Origin: Variovorax sp. | GTDB lineage: Bacteria > Pseudomonadota > Gammaproteobacteria > Burkholderiales > Burkholderiaceae_C | Assembly: GCA_017744935.1 (NCBI GenBank) | Contig: JAGIAI010000045.1 | Coordinates: 1 to 40,563, forward strand | Length of the DNA stretch: 40,563 nt | Reading direction: 5' to 3' | Shown here: positions 6,935 through 15,344 of the stretch, piece by piece | Layout of the letters: each line of letters begins with the position of its first letter | How positions within the stretch are numbered: position 1 is the first letter of the stretch | Translations under genes and position numbers: made by a program | The notes under the pieces: model-generated | The model's input: the letters and a program-made list of their open reading frames with translations, nothing else | What the model was told of the DNA's origin: nothing | Database searches by the model: none

Positions 6935-7969
6935 ATGGAAGCCCTTGTCATTCACGCGCCCGGCGATCTGCGCGTCGAAGAAGTCCCCACCCCCGAACTC
7001 GAAGCCGGCCAGTTGCTCGTGCGCGTGCGCTGCGGCGGCATCTGCGGCTCGGACCTGCACTACTACCAGCACGGCGGATTCGGCACGGTGCGCATCCAGG
7101 AGCCGATGGTGCTGGGCCATGAGGTGGCCGGCATGATCGAAGCGGTCGGTTCGGGCGCTTCATTCAAGGCCGGCGAGCGCGTGGCGATCAGCCCGAGCCG
7201 CCCGTGCGGACGCTGCAAGTACTGCCAGGAGGGCCTGCAGAACCATTGCCTGGACATGCGCTACTACGGCAGCGCGATGCGCACCCCGCATGTGCAGGGC
7301 GCGTTCCGCCAGCAGATCGTCGTCGAGCAATGGCAGGCGCATCGTCTCGCCGATTCGGTGAGCGATGGCGAAGGCGCGATGGCCGAGCCGCTGTCGGTCG
7401 CGCTGCATGCGGTGCGGCGCGCGGGGCCGCTGCTCGGCAAGCGTGTGCTCGTCACGGGCTGCGGGCCGATCGGCGCGCTGGCGATCATCGCGGCGCGTCG
7501 TGCGGGTGCGTCACACATCGTCGCGACCGACATCGGCAACCACACGCTGGGCAAGGCCCTCAAGGTCGGCGCGGACGAGGCGATCAATGTGGCCGAGCAA
7601 CCGGATGGGCTCGACCGCTTCGCGGCCGACAAAGGCAGCTTCGATGTACTGCTGGAGGCGAGCGGCAATGCGCGCGCACTGGTCGGCGCCTTCGCGGCGC
7701 TGCGGCCGCGCGGCGTGATCGTGCAGCTGGGGCTGGCCGGCGGCGAGATCCAGCTGCCGATCAACACCATCGTTGCCAAGGAGTTCGACCTGCGTGGTGC
7801 CTTCCGCTTCCACGAGGAATTCGCGGTGGCGGTTGAGCTGCTCAACAAGGGGCTGGTCGACGTGAAGCCGTTGATCTCGGCGACGCTTTCCTACCGTGAT
7901 TCGGCCCGCGCCTTTGCGCTGGCGGCCGATCGATCGCAGGCGATGAAGGTGTTGCTCAGCTTCGAGTAG
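6935..7969 (+). CDS. zinc-dependent alcohol dehydrogenase, L-idonate 5-dehydrogenase-like
   Basis: The 344-residue medium-chain dehydrogenase starts at ATG 6935 behind AGGAAC. It has the catalytic-zinc Cys of CGGICGSDLHYY, His-Glu of GHEVAG, the structural-zinc cysteine cluster (PSRPCGRCKYCQEGLQNHC) and a Rossmann motif VTGCGPIGALAII. Length and the sequence MEALVIHAPGDLRVEE resemble L-idonate 5-dehydrogenase (IdnD), which oxidises L-idonate to 5-ketogluconate. The SDR just upstream would reduce that product to D-gluconate, so the pair fits an L-idonate/sugar-acid pathway. Sorbitol or another polyol dehydrogenase remains possible. A short inverted repeat (GCCC/GGGC at about 7972-7985) follows the stop, facing the convergent GlcG-like gene. 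Confidence 0.87.
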   Translation: MEALVIHAPGDLRVEEVPTPELEAGQLLVRVRCGGICGSDLHYYQHGGFGTVRIQEPMVLGHEVAGMIEAVGSGASFKAGERVAISPSRPCGRCKYCQEGLQNHCLDMRYYGSAMRTPHVQGAFRQQIVVEQWQAHRLADSVSDGEGAMAEPLSVALHAVRRAGPLLGKRVLVTGCGPIGALAIIAARRAGASHIVATDIGNHTLGKALKVGADEAINVAEQPDGLDRFAADKGSFDVLLEASGNARALVGAFAALRPRGVIVQLGLAGGEIQLPINTIVAKEFDLRGAFRFHEEFAVAVELLNKGLVDVKPLISATLSYRDSARAFALAADRSQAMKVLLSFE

Positions 7970-7996
7970 CGCCCTCGATCGGGCAGCGGTGCCGGA

Positions 7997-8422
7997 TCAG
8001 CCGTGCGCCAGGCCCGCGGCCTGGACGCCGGCGATGCAGATGGCTTCGTCTTCATCGCCCGTGCCGCCGCTTGCACCCACCGCGCCGATCAGCTTGCCGG
8101 CCGCATCGCGGATCACGACCGCGCCGGTCTGCGGCAGGAACTTGCCGTCGGCGGTGGCTGCGAGCGATACGAAGAAGTTGGGGTTGTCCTTGGCACGCTC
8201 GGCGAGCTTGCGGCTCGCCACGCCCATGCCGACCGAGCCCCAGGCCTTGGCGCGCGCAACATCGAAGCGGAACATGCTCGCGCCGTCTTCGCTCGCGAAG
8301 GCCTTGAGATGGCCGGCGGCATCGAGCACCGCGATGCCCATGGGTTGGTAGCCCGCCTCCTTCGATTTCTTCAATGCGGCGTCGATGATCGTCTGGGCTT
8401 GCTGCAGGGTCAGGCTGGTCAT
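7997..8422 (-). CDS. GlcG/HbpS-family heme-binding-like protein
   Basis: The 141-residue protein (ATG 8422 after AAGGAA) is a single GlcG/HbpS/PduO-C domain: LTLQQAQTIIDAALKKSKE, then MGIAVLDAAGHLKAFASEDGAS, and a C-terminal GGVxxG-like stretch (IGAVGASGGTGDEDEAICIAG). Members occur in glycolate oxidase operons (GlcG) and as extracellular heme-binding HbpS; the biochemical role of most is unknown. It is the last gene of the Bug, ThDP-enzyme, GlcG operon, separated from the ThDP enzyme by only 23 bp. No signal peptide is visible with this start. A longer frame (MNREIKEPL extension) exists, but the ribosome site favours 8422. Confidence 0.87.
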   Translation of the reverse strand: MTSLTLQQAQTIIDAALKKSKEAGYQPMGIAVLDAAGHLKAFASEDGASMFRFDVARAKAWGSVGMGVASRKLAERAKDNPNFFVSLAATADGKFLPQTGAVVIRDAAGKLIGAVGASGGTGDEDEAICIAGVQAAGLAHG

Positions 8423-8445
8423 GAGTGGTTCCTTGATTTCTCGGT

Positions 8446-10188
8446 TCATTGGCTGGTGTCGGGCGCGGACAGCGCATCGAAACCATAGCGGTTCATGCTG
8501 CCGAAGGCGGGCATGGCCGGGTGCGGCACGAAGCGGGTCTGGCAGTCGATCACGGCCGGCAGGCCCGAAGCCAGCGCACGCCGGATCGCGGGGCCCACTT
8601 CGGCCAGCGCCGTGACCCGTTCGCCATGGCAACCAAATCCGCGTGCGATGGCGGCGTAGTCCGTTTCGTCGAGCGCGGTGCCCAGTTCGAAACCGAGCGC
8701 GTTGCGCTGTCCGGCGCGGATGATGCCCCAGGCCGCGTTGTTGTGCACGATGCAGAGCACCGGCAATCGATAGCGTCGCGCGGTGTCCAGTTCGTTGAGC
8801 GTGAAGCCGAAGGAGCCATCGCCCGTGATGAGCGCGACCCTGCGCGCGGGGTCCTGTGCCTGCAGCGCAATCGCATAGGGCAGCCCGAATCCCAGGTGGC
8901 TCATGCCCGGTTCGTGGAAGCGCGTTCGGGCCTCGCGCACCGGCGTGAGGTCGTTGCTCCAGAAGGTGGTGTGGCCGCCGTCGAAGACGGCCAGCGCATC
9001 GGCGGGCAATGCCTCCCCGATGGCGCGGGCCAGTGCGGCCGGATGCATCGGCTGGCCGGGTTCGCCCTGCCCGGACAGTTCGCCGATCCACGCCTCGTAG
9101 GCAGTGCGCGCTTGACGAAGACCCGGCAGCCAGTCGCGATCGACGCTTGCGGTCAGGTCTTCGCCGCAACGGGCCAGCAAATCGTCGAGCGCCGCGCCTG
9201 CATCAGCCTGCAGCGCCACCTCGTGCAGCGCAGGCTGCCCCAGCGCGGAAGGGTCGATGTTGATGCTGACGATGCGCTGCGAGCGCCGCGCGAGCGGACC
9301 CCGCTCGTCCCACATCCATGACGACCATCGGCACCCGACGGCGAGGACCAGGTCAGCGCGCTCGAAGGCCTGCCGGACGGGCTCGCCGGCAATCAGGCCG
9401 CCGTGACCGATGAAATGCGGGCTGTCCGATGCGACGACGCCCAAAGCCATCTGCGTGGGCAGCACGGGTGCACTCCAGCGCCGTGCCAGATCGCGCACCT
9501 GCGCGGTCGCGCCGCTGGCGACCACCCCGCCGCCGGCAACGATCAACGGCCGCCGGGCGTTCCGCATGAGCGCCGCCGCCCGCGCGAGTTCACCGGCATC
9601 CGGGCGAATGCGACCGAGGGCACGATAGCGCGAAGGCGGAAGTGCGAACTCCGTGTCGTCGATCCGGCAGGGCTGGCCGAGCACGTCCTGTGGAATGTCC
9701 AGATGCACCGGACCGGGCCGGCCGCTCAGCGCTTCGCGAAAGACCCGGCGCACCAGCTCCGGCAGTCGCCGGGCATCGTGCACGACCGCGTTCCACTTGG
9801 TGATGGGCCGCGTCACGGCCACGGTGTCGAGGTCCATGAACATGCCGCTGTGCGGATAGCTCGCGGCGCGATGCTGATTCGTGGTGATCGCGAGCAGCGG
9901 CAGGTTGTTGCCGAAGGCCACGCCAAGGCCCGATGCGAGGTTGAGTCCGCCCGGCCCCATCTCGCCCAGCGCCACGGCGATCTGGCCCGTGCCGGCATAG
10001 GTCGCCGCGGCCATCATCGGCCCCGCGGCTTCGTGCCGCACGCCCAGGAAGCGAAGCTGCTCCTGTTGCGAGATCGCATGCAGCAGCGGGCCAAGCTTGC
10101 CGCCGACGATGCCGTAGATGTCGCGCACGTTCTCCGCGAGAAGCAAGCGCGTGAGCACCTGTGCGCCATTCAGTTGCACGACTGCCAC
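8446..10188 (-). CDS. thiamine-diphosphate-dependent decarboxylase/acetolactate synthase-like enzyme
   Basis: From a GTG at 10188 (GGAGGA 8 nt upstream, lying inside the end of the Bug gene) the protein is 580 residues. It shows the three domains of the POX/AHAS family. The N-terminal Pyr domain has Glu53 in GVRHEAAGPMMAAATYA, the glutamate that activates the cofactor. A central Rossmann-like domain (RPLIVAGGGVVASGA, ADLVLAVGCRWSSW) follows. The C-terminal PP domain has the ThDP motif GDGSFGFTLNELDTARR...HNNAAWG. Family members decarboxylate or condense 2-keto acids (acetolactate synthase, benzoylformate, oxalyl-CoA or sulfopyruvate decarboxylases). No regulatory subunit is nearby, so a catabolic 2-oxoacid decarboxylase is more likely than branched-chain biosynthesis. 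The Bug protein upstream may import its substrate. Confidence 0.88.
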   Translation of the reverse strand: MAVVQLNGAQVLTRLLLAENVRDIYGIVGGKLGPLLHAISQQEQLRFLGVRHEAAGPMMAAATYAGTGQIAVALGEMGPGGLNLASGLGVAFGNNLPLLAITTNQHRAASYPHSGMFMDLDTVAVTRPITKWNAVVHDARRLPELVRRVFREALSGRPGPVHLDIPQDVLGQPCRIDDTEFALPPSRYRALGRIRPDAGELARAAALMRNARRPLIVAGGGVVASGATAQVRDLARRWSAPVLPTQMALGVVASDSPHFIGHGGLIAGEPVRQAFERADLVLAVGCRWSSWMWDERGPLARRSQRIVSINIDPSALGQPALHEVALQADAGAALDDLLARCGEDLTASVDRDWLPGLRQARTAYEAWIGELSGQGEPGQPMHPAALARAIGEALPADALAVFDGGHTTFWSNDLTPVREARTRFHEPGMSHLGFGLPYAIALQAQDPARRVALITGDGSFGFTLNELDTARRYRLPVLCIVHNNAAWGIIRAGQRNALGFELGTALDETDYAAIARGFGCHGERVTALAEVGPAIRRALASGLPAVIDCQTRFVPHPAMPAFGSMNRYGFDALSAPDTSQ

Positions 10189-10190
10189 TG

Positions 10191-11177
10191 TCAGTCCTCC
10201 GCCGTGAAGTTGGCCGCCTTGACGATCGGCGCCCAGCGCTGCTGGTCGGCACGCACGATGCGGGCGAATTCCTCGGGGCTCTGGTGCACTGGCTGCAGGC
10301 CGACCTTGGCCAGCGACTCGATGAACTCGGGCGATTGCAGGCCTTCGCGCACCAGCGCATTGAGTCGTTGCACGACGTCCGCCGGCGTGCGCGCCGGCAG
10401 GAACCAGCCGAGCCACTCCTGCACCACGATGTCGGCGAAGCCCTGCTCGGCGAAGGTGGGCACGTCCGGCAGGAAGGGCGAACGCTGCGGGCTCGACACG
10501 GCAAGACCGCGCAGCTTGCCGGCGCGAATGTACGGCATCACCTCCCCGAGCACGCTCACGCTGACCGGCACCTGCCCGCCCAGCACATCGTTGAGCAGCG
10601 GCGCGCCACCGCGATAGGCCACCGCGGTGAGCTGCGTGCCGCTGGCCTTCTGCAGCATCATCCCGACGAAGTGCAGCGCCGAGCCCGCCGCGGGAACGCC
10701 GTAGTTGGCCTGCCCGGGATTGGCCTTGGCCCACTTCAGGTAGTCGTCCACCGTCTTCATCTCGGCCGGCAGGCCCGGGCCGGCGGTGAGAACGAAGGCG
10801 TAGTTGACCGTGGTGGTCACCGGCGCGAAATCGGCGATCGGGTCGTAGTTGAGCTTGCGGTAGGTGTTGGGGTAGAGCGTCATCGGCGAGCTCGGGATCT
10901 GCAGGATGGTCATCCCGTCCGGCGCCGCGCGCTTGACGTATTCGACCGCGATGCGCCCACCGGCGCCGGTCTTCGCGTCCACCAGCATGTTGGTGGCGTA
11001 GCGGCCGCGGAGTTTCTCGGCGAGTGGGCGGGCCACGTTGTCGCCCATGCCGCCCGCGGGAAAGCCCGAGATGATCGACGCATTGCCGTTCAGTTGCGCG
11101 AAGGCCCGGCTCATCGGCGCGAGCGCGGCCAGTGCGCCGCTGGCCTTCAAAAGATGAAGAAAGTGTCTGCGGTCCAT
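10191..11177 (-). CDS. Bug/TctC-family substrate-binding protein with twin-arginine-like signal
   Basis: The 328-residue protein starts at ATG 11177 behind AGGAGA. Its N-terminus, MDRRHFLHLLKASGALAALA followed by PMSRAFAQ, has an RR-x-F-L pattern resembling a Tat signal. Bug landmarks follow: SGFPAGGMGDNVARPLAEKL, VDAKTGAGGRIAVEYVK, ANYGVPAAGSALHFVG, VAYRGGAPLLNDVLGGQV and VPTFAEQGF near the C-terminus. It is first in the operon with the ThDP enzyme and GlcG-like protein and divergent from an AraC regulator. No TctA or TctB is in the window. The ligand is probably a carboxylate or keto acid processed by the ThDP enzyme, which is inference from context only. Confidence 0.92.
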   Translation of the reverse strand: MDRRHFLHLLKASGALAALAPMSRAFAQLNGNASIISGFPAGGMGDNVARPLAEKLRGRYATNMLVDAKTGAGGRIAVEYVKRAAPDGMTILQIPSSPMTLYPNTYRKLNYDPIADFAPVTTTVNYAFVLTAGPGLPAEMKTVDDYLKWAKANPGQANYGVPAAGSALHFVGMMLQKASGTQLTAVAYRGGAPLLNDVLGGQVPVSVSVLGEVMPYIRAGKLRGLAVSSPQRSPFLPDVPTFAEQGFADIVVQEWLGWFLPARTPADVVQRLNALVREGLQSPEFIESLAKVGLQPVHQSPEEFARIVRADQQRWAPIVKAANFTAED

Positions 11178-11244
11178 GCCTTGTCTCCTGGGCGTGCGTG
11201 CCCTTGTTGTCTTTGCCTGCATGGTCGGCCCACCGCGCGTTGCT

Positions 11245-11299
11245 GCGAATGGACAAATCGCGCCGCGGCAGGTAGTTTTCCGGCCTCGATTGCATTCGC
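11245..11299. promoter_or_regulatory. inverted 7-bp arms in the divergent AraC/Bug promoter region
   Basis: GCGAATG at 11245-11251 and its exact reverse complement CATTCGC at 11293-11299 flank most of the space between the Bug operon start (11177) and the AraC gene start (11306). Arms this far apart could be two operator half-sites. The second arm ends only 6 bp before the TTG start. Weak evidence. Confidence 0.25.
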
Positions 11300-11305
11300 C
11301 CTGCC

Positions 11306-12202
11306 TTGAAGCCTGCTGCCGCCCCCCTGCTCCTCGTTCCCTTCCGGGAAGTTCGACATGAACAGCCCGATGACTGCCTGCATTACGAGCCCGTCGCCGT
11401 GCGCGGCAAGGAGATGGACTGGACGATTCCGGCGCATCGCCACGAGGGCCTGCACCAGATCCAGTTTCTCGAACGAGGCCACATCAGCGGCACCGTGGAC
11501 GGACACGCGGTCGACGCGCGGGCCCCGGCGATTCTGCTGATCGCACCGGGATCGGTGCACGGGTTCCGACACACGCGCGACAGCATGGGGCATCAGGTGA
11601 CCATCCCCAGTGCGACCTTGCAGCAGTTGCTTGCCGGCACGCGCCTTGCCGACACGGGCCTGGCGGGCTCCTTCGTGCTGGCCGGGCTCACCGACGAGGC
11701 ACGCGACGATTGCGCGTCGCTCTTCGAAAAGCTTGCCCGCGAGTTCCGCGGCCATGGCACGGGCCGCGTGCCGGCGCTGCTGGCGATTGCGACGCTCCTT
11801 GCGGTGCTGCTGCTGCGCCTGCACGGCGAGCACGTCCAGAAGACGCAGCTACCGGGCGCGCGCGACGCGCTCGTGCAACGCTATCTGGCCCTCGCGGAGA
11901 AGCACTTCCGCGAGCACCGCGGCCTGCCGTTCTACGCCGACGCGCTGGGCGTGACGCCCGACCACCTGAGTCGCACCTGCCGCAACGTGACCCGGCAGTC
12001 CGCCCTTCAGTTGCTGCACGAGCGCCTGATGCTGGAGGCGAGAAGGCTGCTGGCCTACACGCCGATGTCGGTGCTCGAAATCGCCGCGACGATCGGCTAT
12101 CAGGACCCTGCCTACTTCAGCAAGTTCTTCACGCGCGCGATGGGCTGCTCGCCCTCGCAATACCGCGCTCAGGCAGCACAGGGCGTCAAGGTCCCCCGCT
12201 AG
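11306..12202 (+). CDS. AraC-family transcriptional regulator (PobR-like)
   Basis: The 298-residue protein has an N-terminal cupin-type ligand domain (IPAHRHEGLHQIQFLERG, then APAILLIAPGSVHGFRH) and a C-terminal AraC double helix-turn-helix at about residues 190-290 (YADALGVTPDHLSRTCRNV, then VLEIAATIGYQDPAYFSKFFTRAMGCSPSQYR). The architecture and GSVHGFRHT resemble PobR-type regulators of aromatic-acid catabolism. The start at 11306 is a TTG; the next in-frame ATG (residue 37) would cut into the cupin, so the TTG is preferred, although its ribosome site is weak. It is divergent from the Bug, ThDP-enzyme, GlcG operon and is its likely regulator. Confidence 0.85.
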   Translation: MKPAAAPLLLVPFREVRHEQPDDCLHYEPVAVRGKEMDWTIPAHRHEGLHQIQFLERGHISGTVDGHAVDARAPAILLIAPGSVHGFRHTRDSMGHQVTIPSATLQQLLAGTRLADTGLAGSFVLAGLTDEARDDCASLFEKLAREFRGHGTGRVPALLAIATLLAVLLLRLHGEHVQKTQLPGARDALVQRYLALAEKHFREHRGLPFYADALGVTPDHLSRTCRNVTRQSALQLLHERLMLEARRLLAYTPMSVLEIAATIGYQDPAYFSKFFTRAMGCSPSQYRAQAAQGVKVPR

Positions 12203-12292
12203 GGCCCATCGCGGCTGCCTACCATCGCCGTCAGCGGCTTCCTACGGTGCGCACCGGTCGCAGGCCTTAGCCTGCTGGTGGAGCTCGCGACG

Positions 12293-12625
12293 ATGAAAAA
12301 CGGAATCTACGAATCCACCTTCACCACGAATGTCGGCAACCTCGGGAAGGGGACCATCCTGATCAACAGGAACCTCTTCGTGGGCGCGGATGCCCTGCAC
12401 TTCTACCGGGGCGAGATCGATCGCAGCGACGGCGAATTGAACGTCCTCATGGAAGTCACGCGGCACAACTTCGCCGCCGATTCACCGCTGGGGCGCGATC
12501 CGATCTTCACCCTCAACTGGTCGGGCACGTCGCTGGGCAACGAGACCTTCAAGCTCAGTTGCGAGCCGGCTGGGTCGGGCGTGAGGATCTACGCATCGGG
12601 GACGCTCCTGAAGGCGTTCGAGTAG
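12293..12625 (+). CDS. GrlR-like small regulatory protein
   Basis: The 110-residue product reads MKNGIYESTFTTNVGNLGKG, then FVGADALHFYRGEIDR, ending SGVRIYASGTLLKAFE. The MKNGIYxxxF start, the alternating beta-barrel-like pattern, the YRG-x-hydrophobic segment and the closing SGxxL match the lipocalin-like GrlR family, named after the negative regulator of type III secretion in enteropathogenic E. coli. Homologues are scattered in Proteobacteria without secretion genes and with unknown partners. No GrlA-like partner or secretion gene is visible in the window. A GTG at 12278 would add five residues; ATG 12293 is the natural family start. It stands alone between the AraC gene and the lipoprotein hydrolase. 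Confidence 0.65.
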   Translation: MKNGIYESTFTTNVGNLGKGTILINRNLFVGADALHFYRGEIDRSDGELNVLMEVTRHNFAADSPLGRDPIFTLNWSGTSLGNETFKLSCEPAGSGVRIYASGTLLKAFE

Positions 12626-12750
12626 CTGTGCCCGTCCTGTAGGCCGGATGCTTCAAGAAGAAGCGGCGGCCGCCGGCATGGCTGCGGTGTTCGCCGCCAG
12701 CACCCTCCCGGCGTATTCGATTCCTTTCGATTCCCATGCAGGAGATGCTC

Positions 12751-14328
12751 ATGACCCGACTGGCCAGACGCTTGATCGCGCCCACCCTTGCCACCTCCTG
12801 CGTGCTGGTCCTTTCAGCGTGCGGCGGCGGCGGAAGCGGCAGCAATGGCGCGCTGGTGACGGCCATCAATGGCGCCAATGCGACACCGGCGCGCGGCACG
12901 GCGCTCACGCCCGTGCCGGACCGCGTGGTTCGCCTGTCGGTCGATCAGTTCAAGACGCTGCTCGAAGCCGACTCGACCGGCAAGCGCGTCGAACAGGCCT
13001 CGGGCGTGCCCAAGTGCGGCATCGATGTGCGCTATCTGCAATATCAGACGGTGGGCGCGCAGGGCGAATCGGTGCCGGCCAGCGGTGCGATCATGCTGCC
13101 CGCTGGCACGGACCCCGCCTGCAACGGCCCGCGACCCATCGTGTTGTATGGACACGGCACGGCGACTGAGCGCAACTACGACATCTCCAACATCACCAAC
13201 ACCAACCAGCCGGCCGCTGCGGAAGGCGTGATCGTCGCGGCCATGTTCGCGGCGCAGGGCTACATCGTGGTGGCGCCCAACTATGCGGGCTACGACAAGT
13301 CGTCGTTGCCCTATCACCCCTTCCTGAATGCCGACCAGCAGGGCAAGGAGATGATCGACGCGCTCACGGCGGCGCGCTCCACGCTGTCTTCGCTTTCGGC
13401 ATTGGATGCAGGCACGCTGCTGGTCACGGGCTATTCCGAAGGCGGCTATGCGGCGCTCGCCGCGCATCGCGCCATGCAGGCGGCCAACATGACGGTGACC
13501 GCATCGGCCCCGATGTCCGCGCCGACGGCGATCAGCCTGTTGATCGACTACACCGCGAGCGGGCTGCCGGAATTCGGCAGCACCGTGTTCTTCCCGCTCA
13601 TCACGACCAGCTGGCAGAAGCAGTTCGGGAACATCTACGCGAACACGCGCGACATCTACGAAGACGCGTATGCAACCGGCATCGACACGCTGCTGCCGAG
13701 CTACTTGTCACGGAACGACCTGTTCACGACGGGGAAGCTGCCGCAGTACGCGTTCTTCCCGGCCAATGCCACGCCCGGACCGTTGAACGCCAACGTGGCG
13801 ATCGAGTACGGTGCGGGCAACCTGGTGCGCCAGAGCTACCTGACCACATGGTTCGGCGACGTGCAGGCCAGCCCCTGCCCCGGCAACGCGCTGCCGGCGA
13901 CGGCGGCCTCGCTCGCCACGACGTCACCGCTGGACTGCTCCCCGTCGACGGGCCTGCGCAGTGCCGCCGTGGCCAATGACCTGCGCAACTGGCTTCCGAG
14001 AAGGCCCGTGATGATGTGCGGCGGCGCCAACGACCCGACCGTCAACTTCACGAGCAGCCTCGCGACCGCCGGCTATTTCCGCGCGCGCGGAATGACCCCG
14101 ACCACGCTCACCGTCGTCGACCTGGAAGCGTCGGGAACGAGCGACGCGTATTCGGCGGCGCGCGCAGGCTTCGCGCAGGCCAAGGCGCAGAAGCGGGCGC
14201 AATCGACGGGAACCGATGCGCAGCTCGACCAGTCGGTGGCCTTCGCCTATCACGGCGAACTGGTGCCGGCGTATTGCATGCAGTCCGTGCGGGTGTTCTT
14301 CGAGGGCGTGCTCAACTCCGGGGGCTGA
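12751..14328 (+). CDS. exported lipoprotein alpha/beta hydrolase (secretory-lipase-like)
   Basis: The 525-residue protein starts at ATG 12751 behind CAGGAG. A signal peptide with lipobox LSAC places the acylated Cys at residue 24, followed by a glycine-rich linker, so it should be anchored in the outer membrane or exposed outside. The catalytic domain has RPIVLYGHGT (oxyanion side), the nucleophile elbow VTGYSEGG with Ser229, and a C-terminal MMCGGANDPTV/FAYHGELVP region suitable for the Asp and His of the triad. Overall layout recalls bacterial relatives of the LIP secretory lipases and bile-acid or steryl-ester hydrolases. The substrate is probably an ester but cannot be fixed. It converges on the LysR gene with a 3-bp gap. 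Confidence 0.82.
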   Translation: MTRLARRLIAPTLATSCVLVLSACGGGGSGSNGALVTAINGANATPARGTALTPVPDRVVRLSVDQFKTLLEADSTGKRVEQASGVPKCGIDVRYLQYQTVGAQGESVPASGAIMLPAGTDPACNGPRPIVLYGHGTATERNYDISNITNTNQPAAAEGVIVAAMFAAQGYIVVAPNYAGYDKSSLPYHPFLNADQQGKEMIDALTAARSTLSSLSALDAGTLLVTGYSEGGYAALAAHRAMQAANMTVTASAPMSAPTAISLLIDYTASGLPEFGSTVFFPLITTSWQKQFGNIYANTRDIYEDAYATGIDTLLPSYLSRNDLFTTGKLPQYAFFPANATPGPLNANVAIEYGAGNLVRQSYLTTWFGDVQASPCPGNALPATAASLATTSPLDCSPSTGLRSAAVANDLRNWLPRRPVMMCGGANDPTVNFTSSLATAGYFRARGMTPTTLTVVDLEASGTSDAYSAARAGFAQAKAQKRAQSTGTDAQLDQSVAFAYHGELVPAYCMQSVRVFFEGVLNSGG

Positions 14329-14331
14329 GGA

Positions 14332-15258
14332 TCAGAGCGGCATCTCCGCGCCCGCATCGCGGCGATTGACCGCATAGAACACATCCCGCAGCCAGCGGTT
14401 CGCCGGATCGTTCTGCATCCGGCGATGCCAGAACTGCCGCACCTGCAATTGGGGCGGCTTGAACGGAAGCGTGATCTGGCGCAACTTGACCAGGCGGCCG
14501 ACGGCTGTCGCGATGTCCTGAGGCACGGTGGCGATGAGGTCGCTGCCCGGCAGGATCGACACCAGGCTCATGAAGTGCGACAGCTCCAGGCTCACCGGCC
14601 GGTGCCAGCCCTTGTCATCGAGGTAGCGGTCCAGCAGGTGCTCCCGCCCATCGGGCCTCACCACGACGTGCCGAGCCGCGAGGTACTGCTTGAGTGTCAT
14701 GCGATGGCCCGCCGCATCGTTGCGCGCGCACGCGACGCACGCATAGGAACTCATGAACAGCGACTGCTGGAAGTAGCCCGCGCGCTGCAGGTCGGGAAAG
14801 AAGCCCACCGCCAGGTCGGCCTCTCCCTTTTCCAGTGATTCCGCAGCCGCGGTTCTCGGCCTGGAGACCGCCTGCAGACGCACATGCGGCGCCTCCACCC
14901 GCATGCGGCGCAGCACGCCCGGCAGGAACGCCACTTCGCCGATGTCGGGCGTGAGGATCGTGAAGGTCCGCTCGGCGCGAAGCGGATCGAAGCTCGGCTG
15001 CTGAAGGATCTCCGACTGGATGGCCTGAACCACCCTGTGCACTGCCGGGGCGAGTTCGAGCGCACGCGGCGTGGGTTCCATCCGCGATGCGGTTCGCACG
15101 AAGAGCGCGTCGTCGAACACTTCGCGCAACCGCGACAGCGCACCACTGGTGGCCGATTGGCTCAGGCCGATCTCCTCGGCCGTCTTGTTCACGCTGCGCA
15201 GCCGGGCCATCGCATCGAAGAGGACCAGGAGATTGAGGTCGACGGAACGAATATCCAT
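14332..15258 (-). CDS. LysR-family transcriptional regulator of the aromatic operon
   Basis: The 308-residue protein from ATG 15258 has a typical LysR winged helix (MDIRSVDLNLLVLFDAMARL, then NKTAEEIGLSQSATSGALSRL). The NodD/LinR-like motifs DLNLL and ALFVRTASRMEPTPRA point to the LysR branch common for aromatic-degradation regulators. The effector domain at about residues 90-300 is complete. It is transcribed divergently from the amidohydrolase gene at 15345, with 86 bp between them containing a CTGTACAG palindrome. It is therefore the probable activator of the seven-gene aromatic operon, with a pathway substrate or intermediate as coinducer. Confidence 0.9.
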   Translation of the reverse strand: MDIRSVDLNLLVLFDAMARLRSVNKTAEEIGLSQSATSGALSRLREVFDDALFVRTASRMEPTPRALELAPAVHRVVQAIQSEILQQPSFDPLRAERTFTILTPDIGEVAFLPGVLRRMRVEAPHVRLQAVSRPRTAAAESLEKGEADLAVGFFPDLQRAGYFQQSLFMSSYACVACARNDAAGHRMTLKQYLAARHVVVRPDGREHLLDRYLDDKGWHRPVSLELSHFMSLVSILPGSDLIATVPQDIATAVGRLVKLRQITLPFKPPQLQVRQFWHRRMQNDPANRWLRDVFYAVNRRDAGAEMPL

Positions 15259-15274
15259 GAAACCGATTTTATGT

Positions 15275-15297
15275 ATCTGTAAAAACGTCTGTACAGG
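15275..15297. promoter_or_regulatory. candidate LysR operator between regulator and aromatic operon
   Basis: The intergenic stretch contains a perfect 8-bp palindrome CTGTACAG at 15289-15296. Just upstream, ATCTGT forms an imperfect dyad with the ACAGGAT at its right edge. It is the only clear symmetry in the 86-bp divergent region and is placed where a LysR regulator would bind. Function is inferred. Confidence 0.4.
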
Positions 15298-15344
15298 ATT
15301 GGCACCGGTTCCTAGGATGGCGCCCCGGAGACAACTGGAACTCG

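Noticed and set aside
7972..7985. Short GCCC/GGGC dyad between the convergent dehydrogenase and GlcG-like genes as a terminator
   Set aside because: The stem is only four pairs and there is no T-run on either strand.
7997..9169. A 390-residue frame joining upstream sequence to the GlcG-like protein
   Set aside because: The upstream part is an out-of-frame reading of the ThDP gene. The GlcG-like protein has its own start and ribosome site at 8422.
8446..11295. A 949-residue open frame that would fuse a long N-terminal extension to the ThDP enzyme
   Set aside because: The first part is antisense-like frame noise over the Bug gene. A GTG with a good ribosome site at 10188 gives the normal family length.
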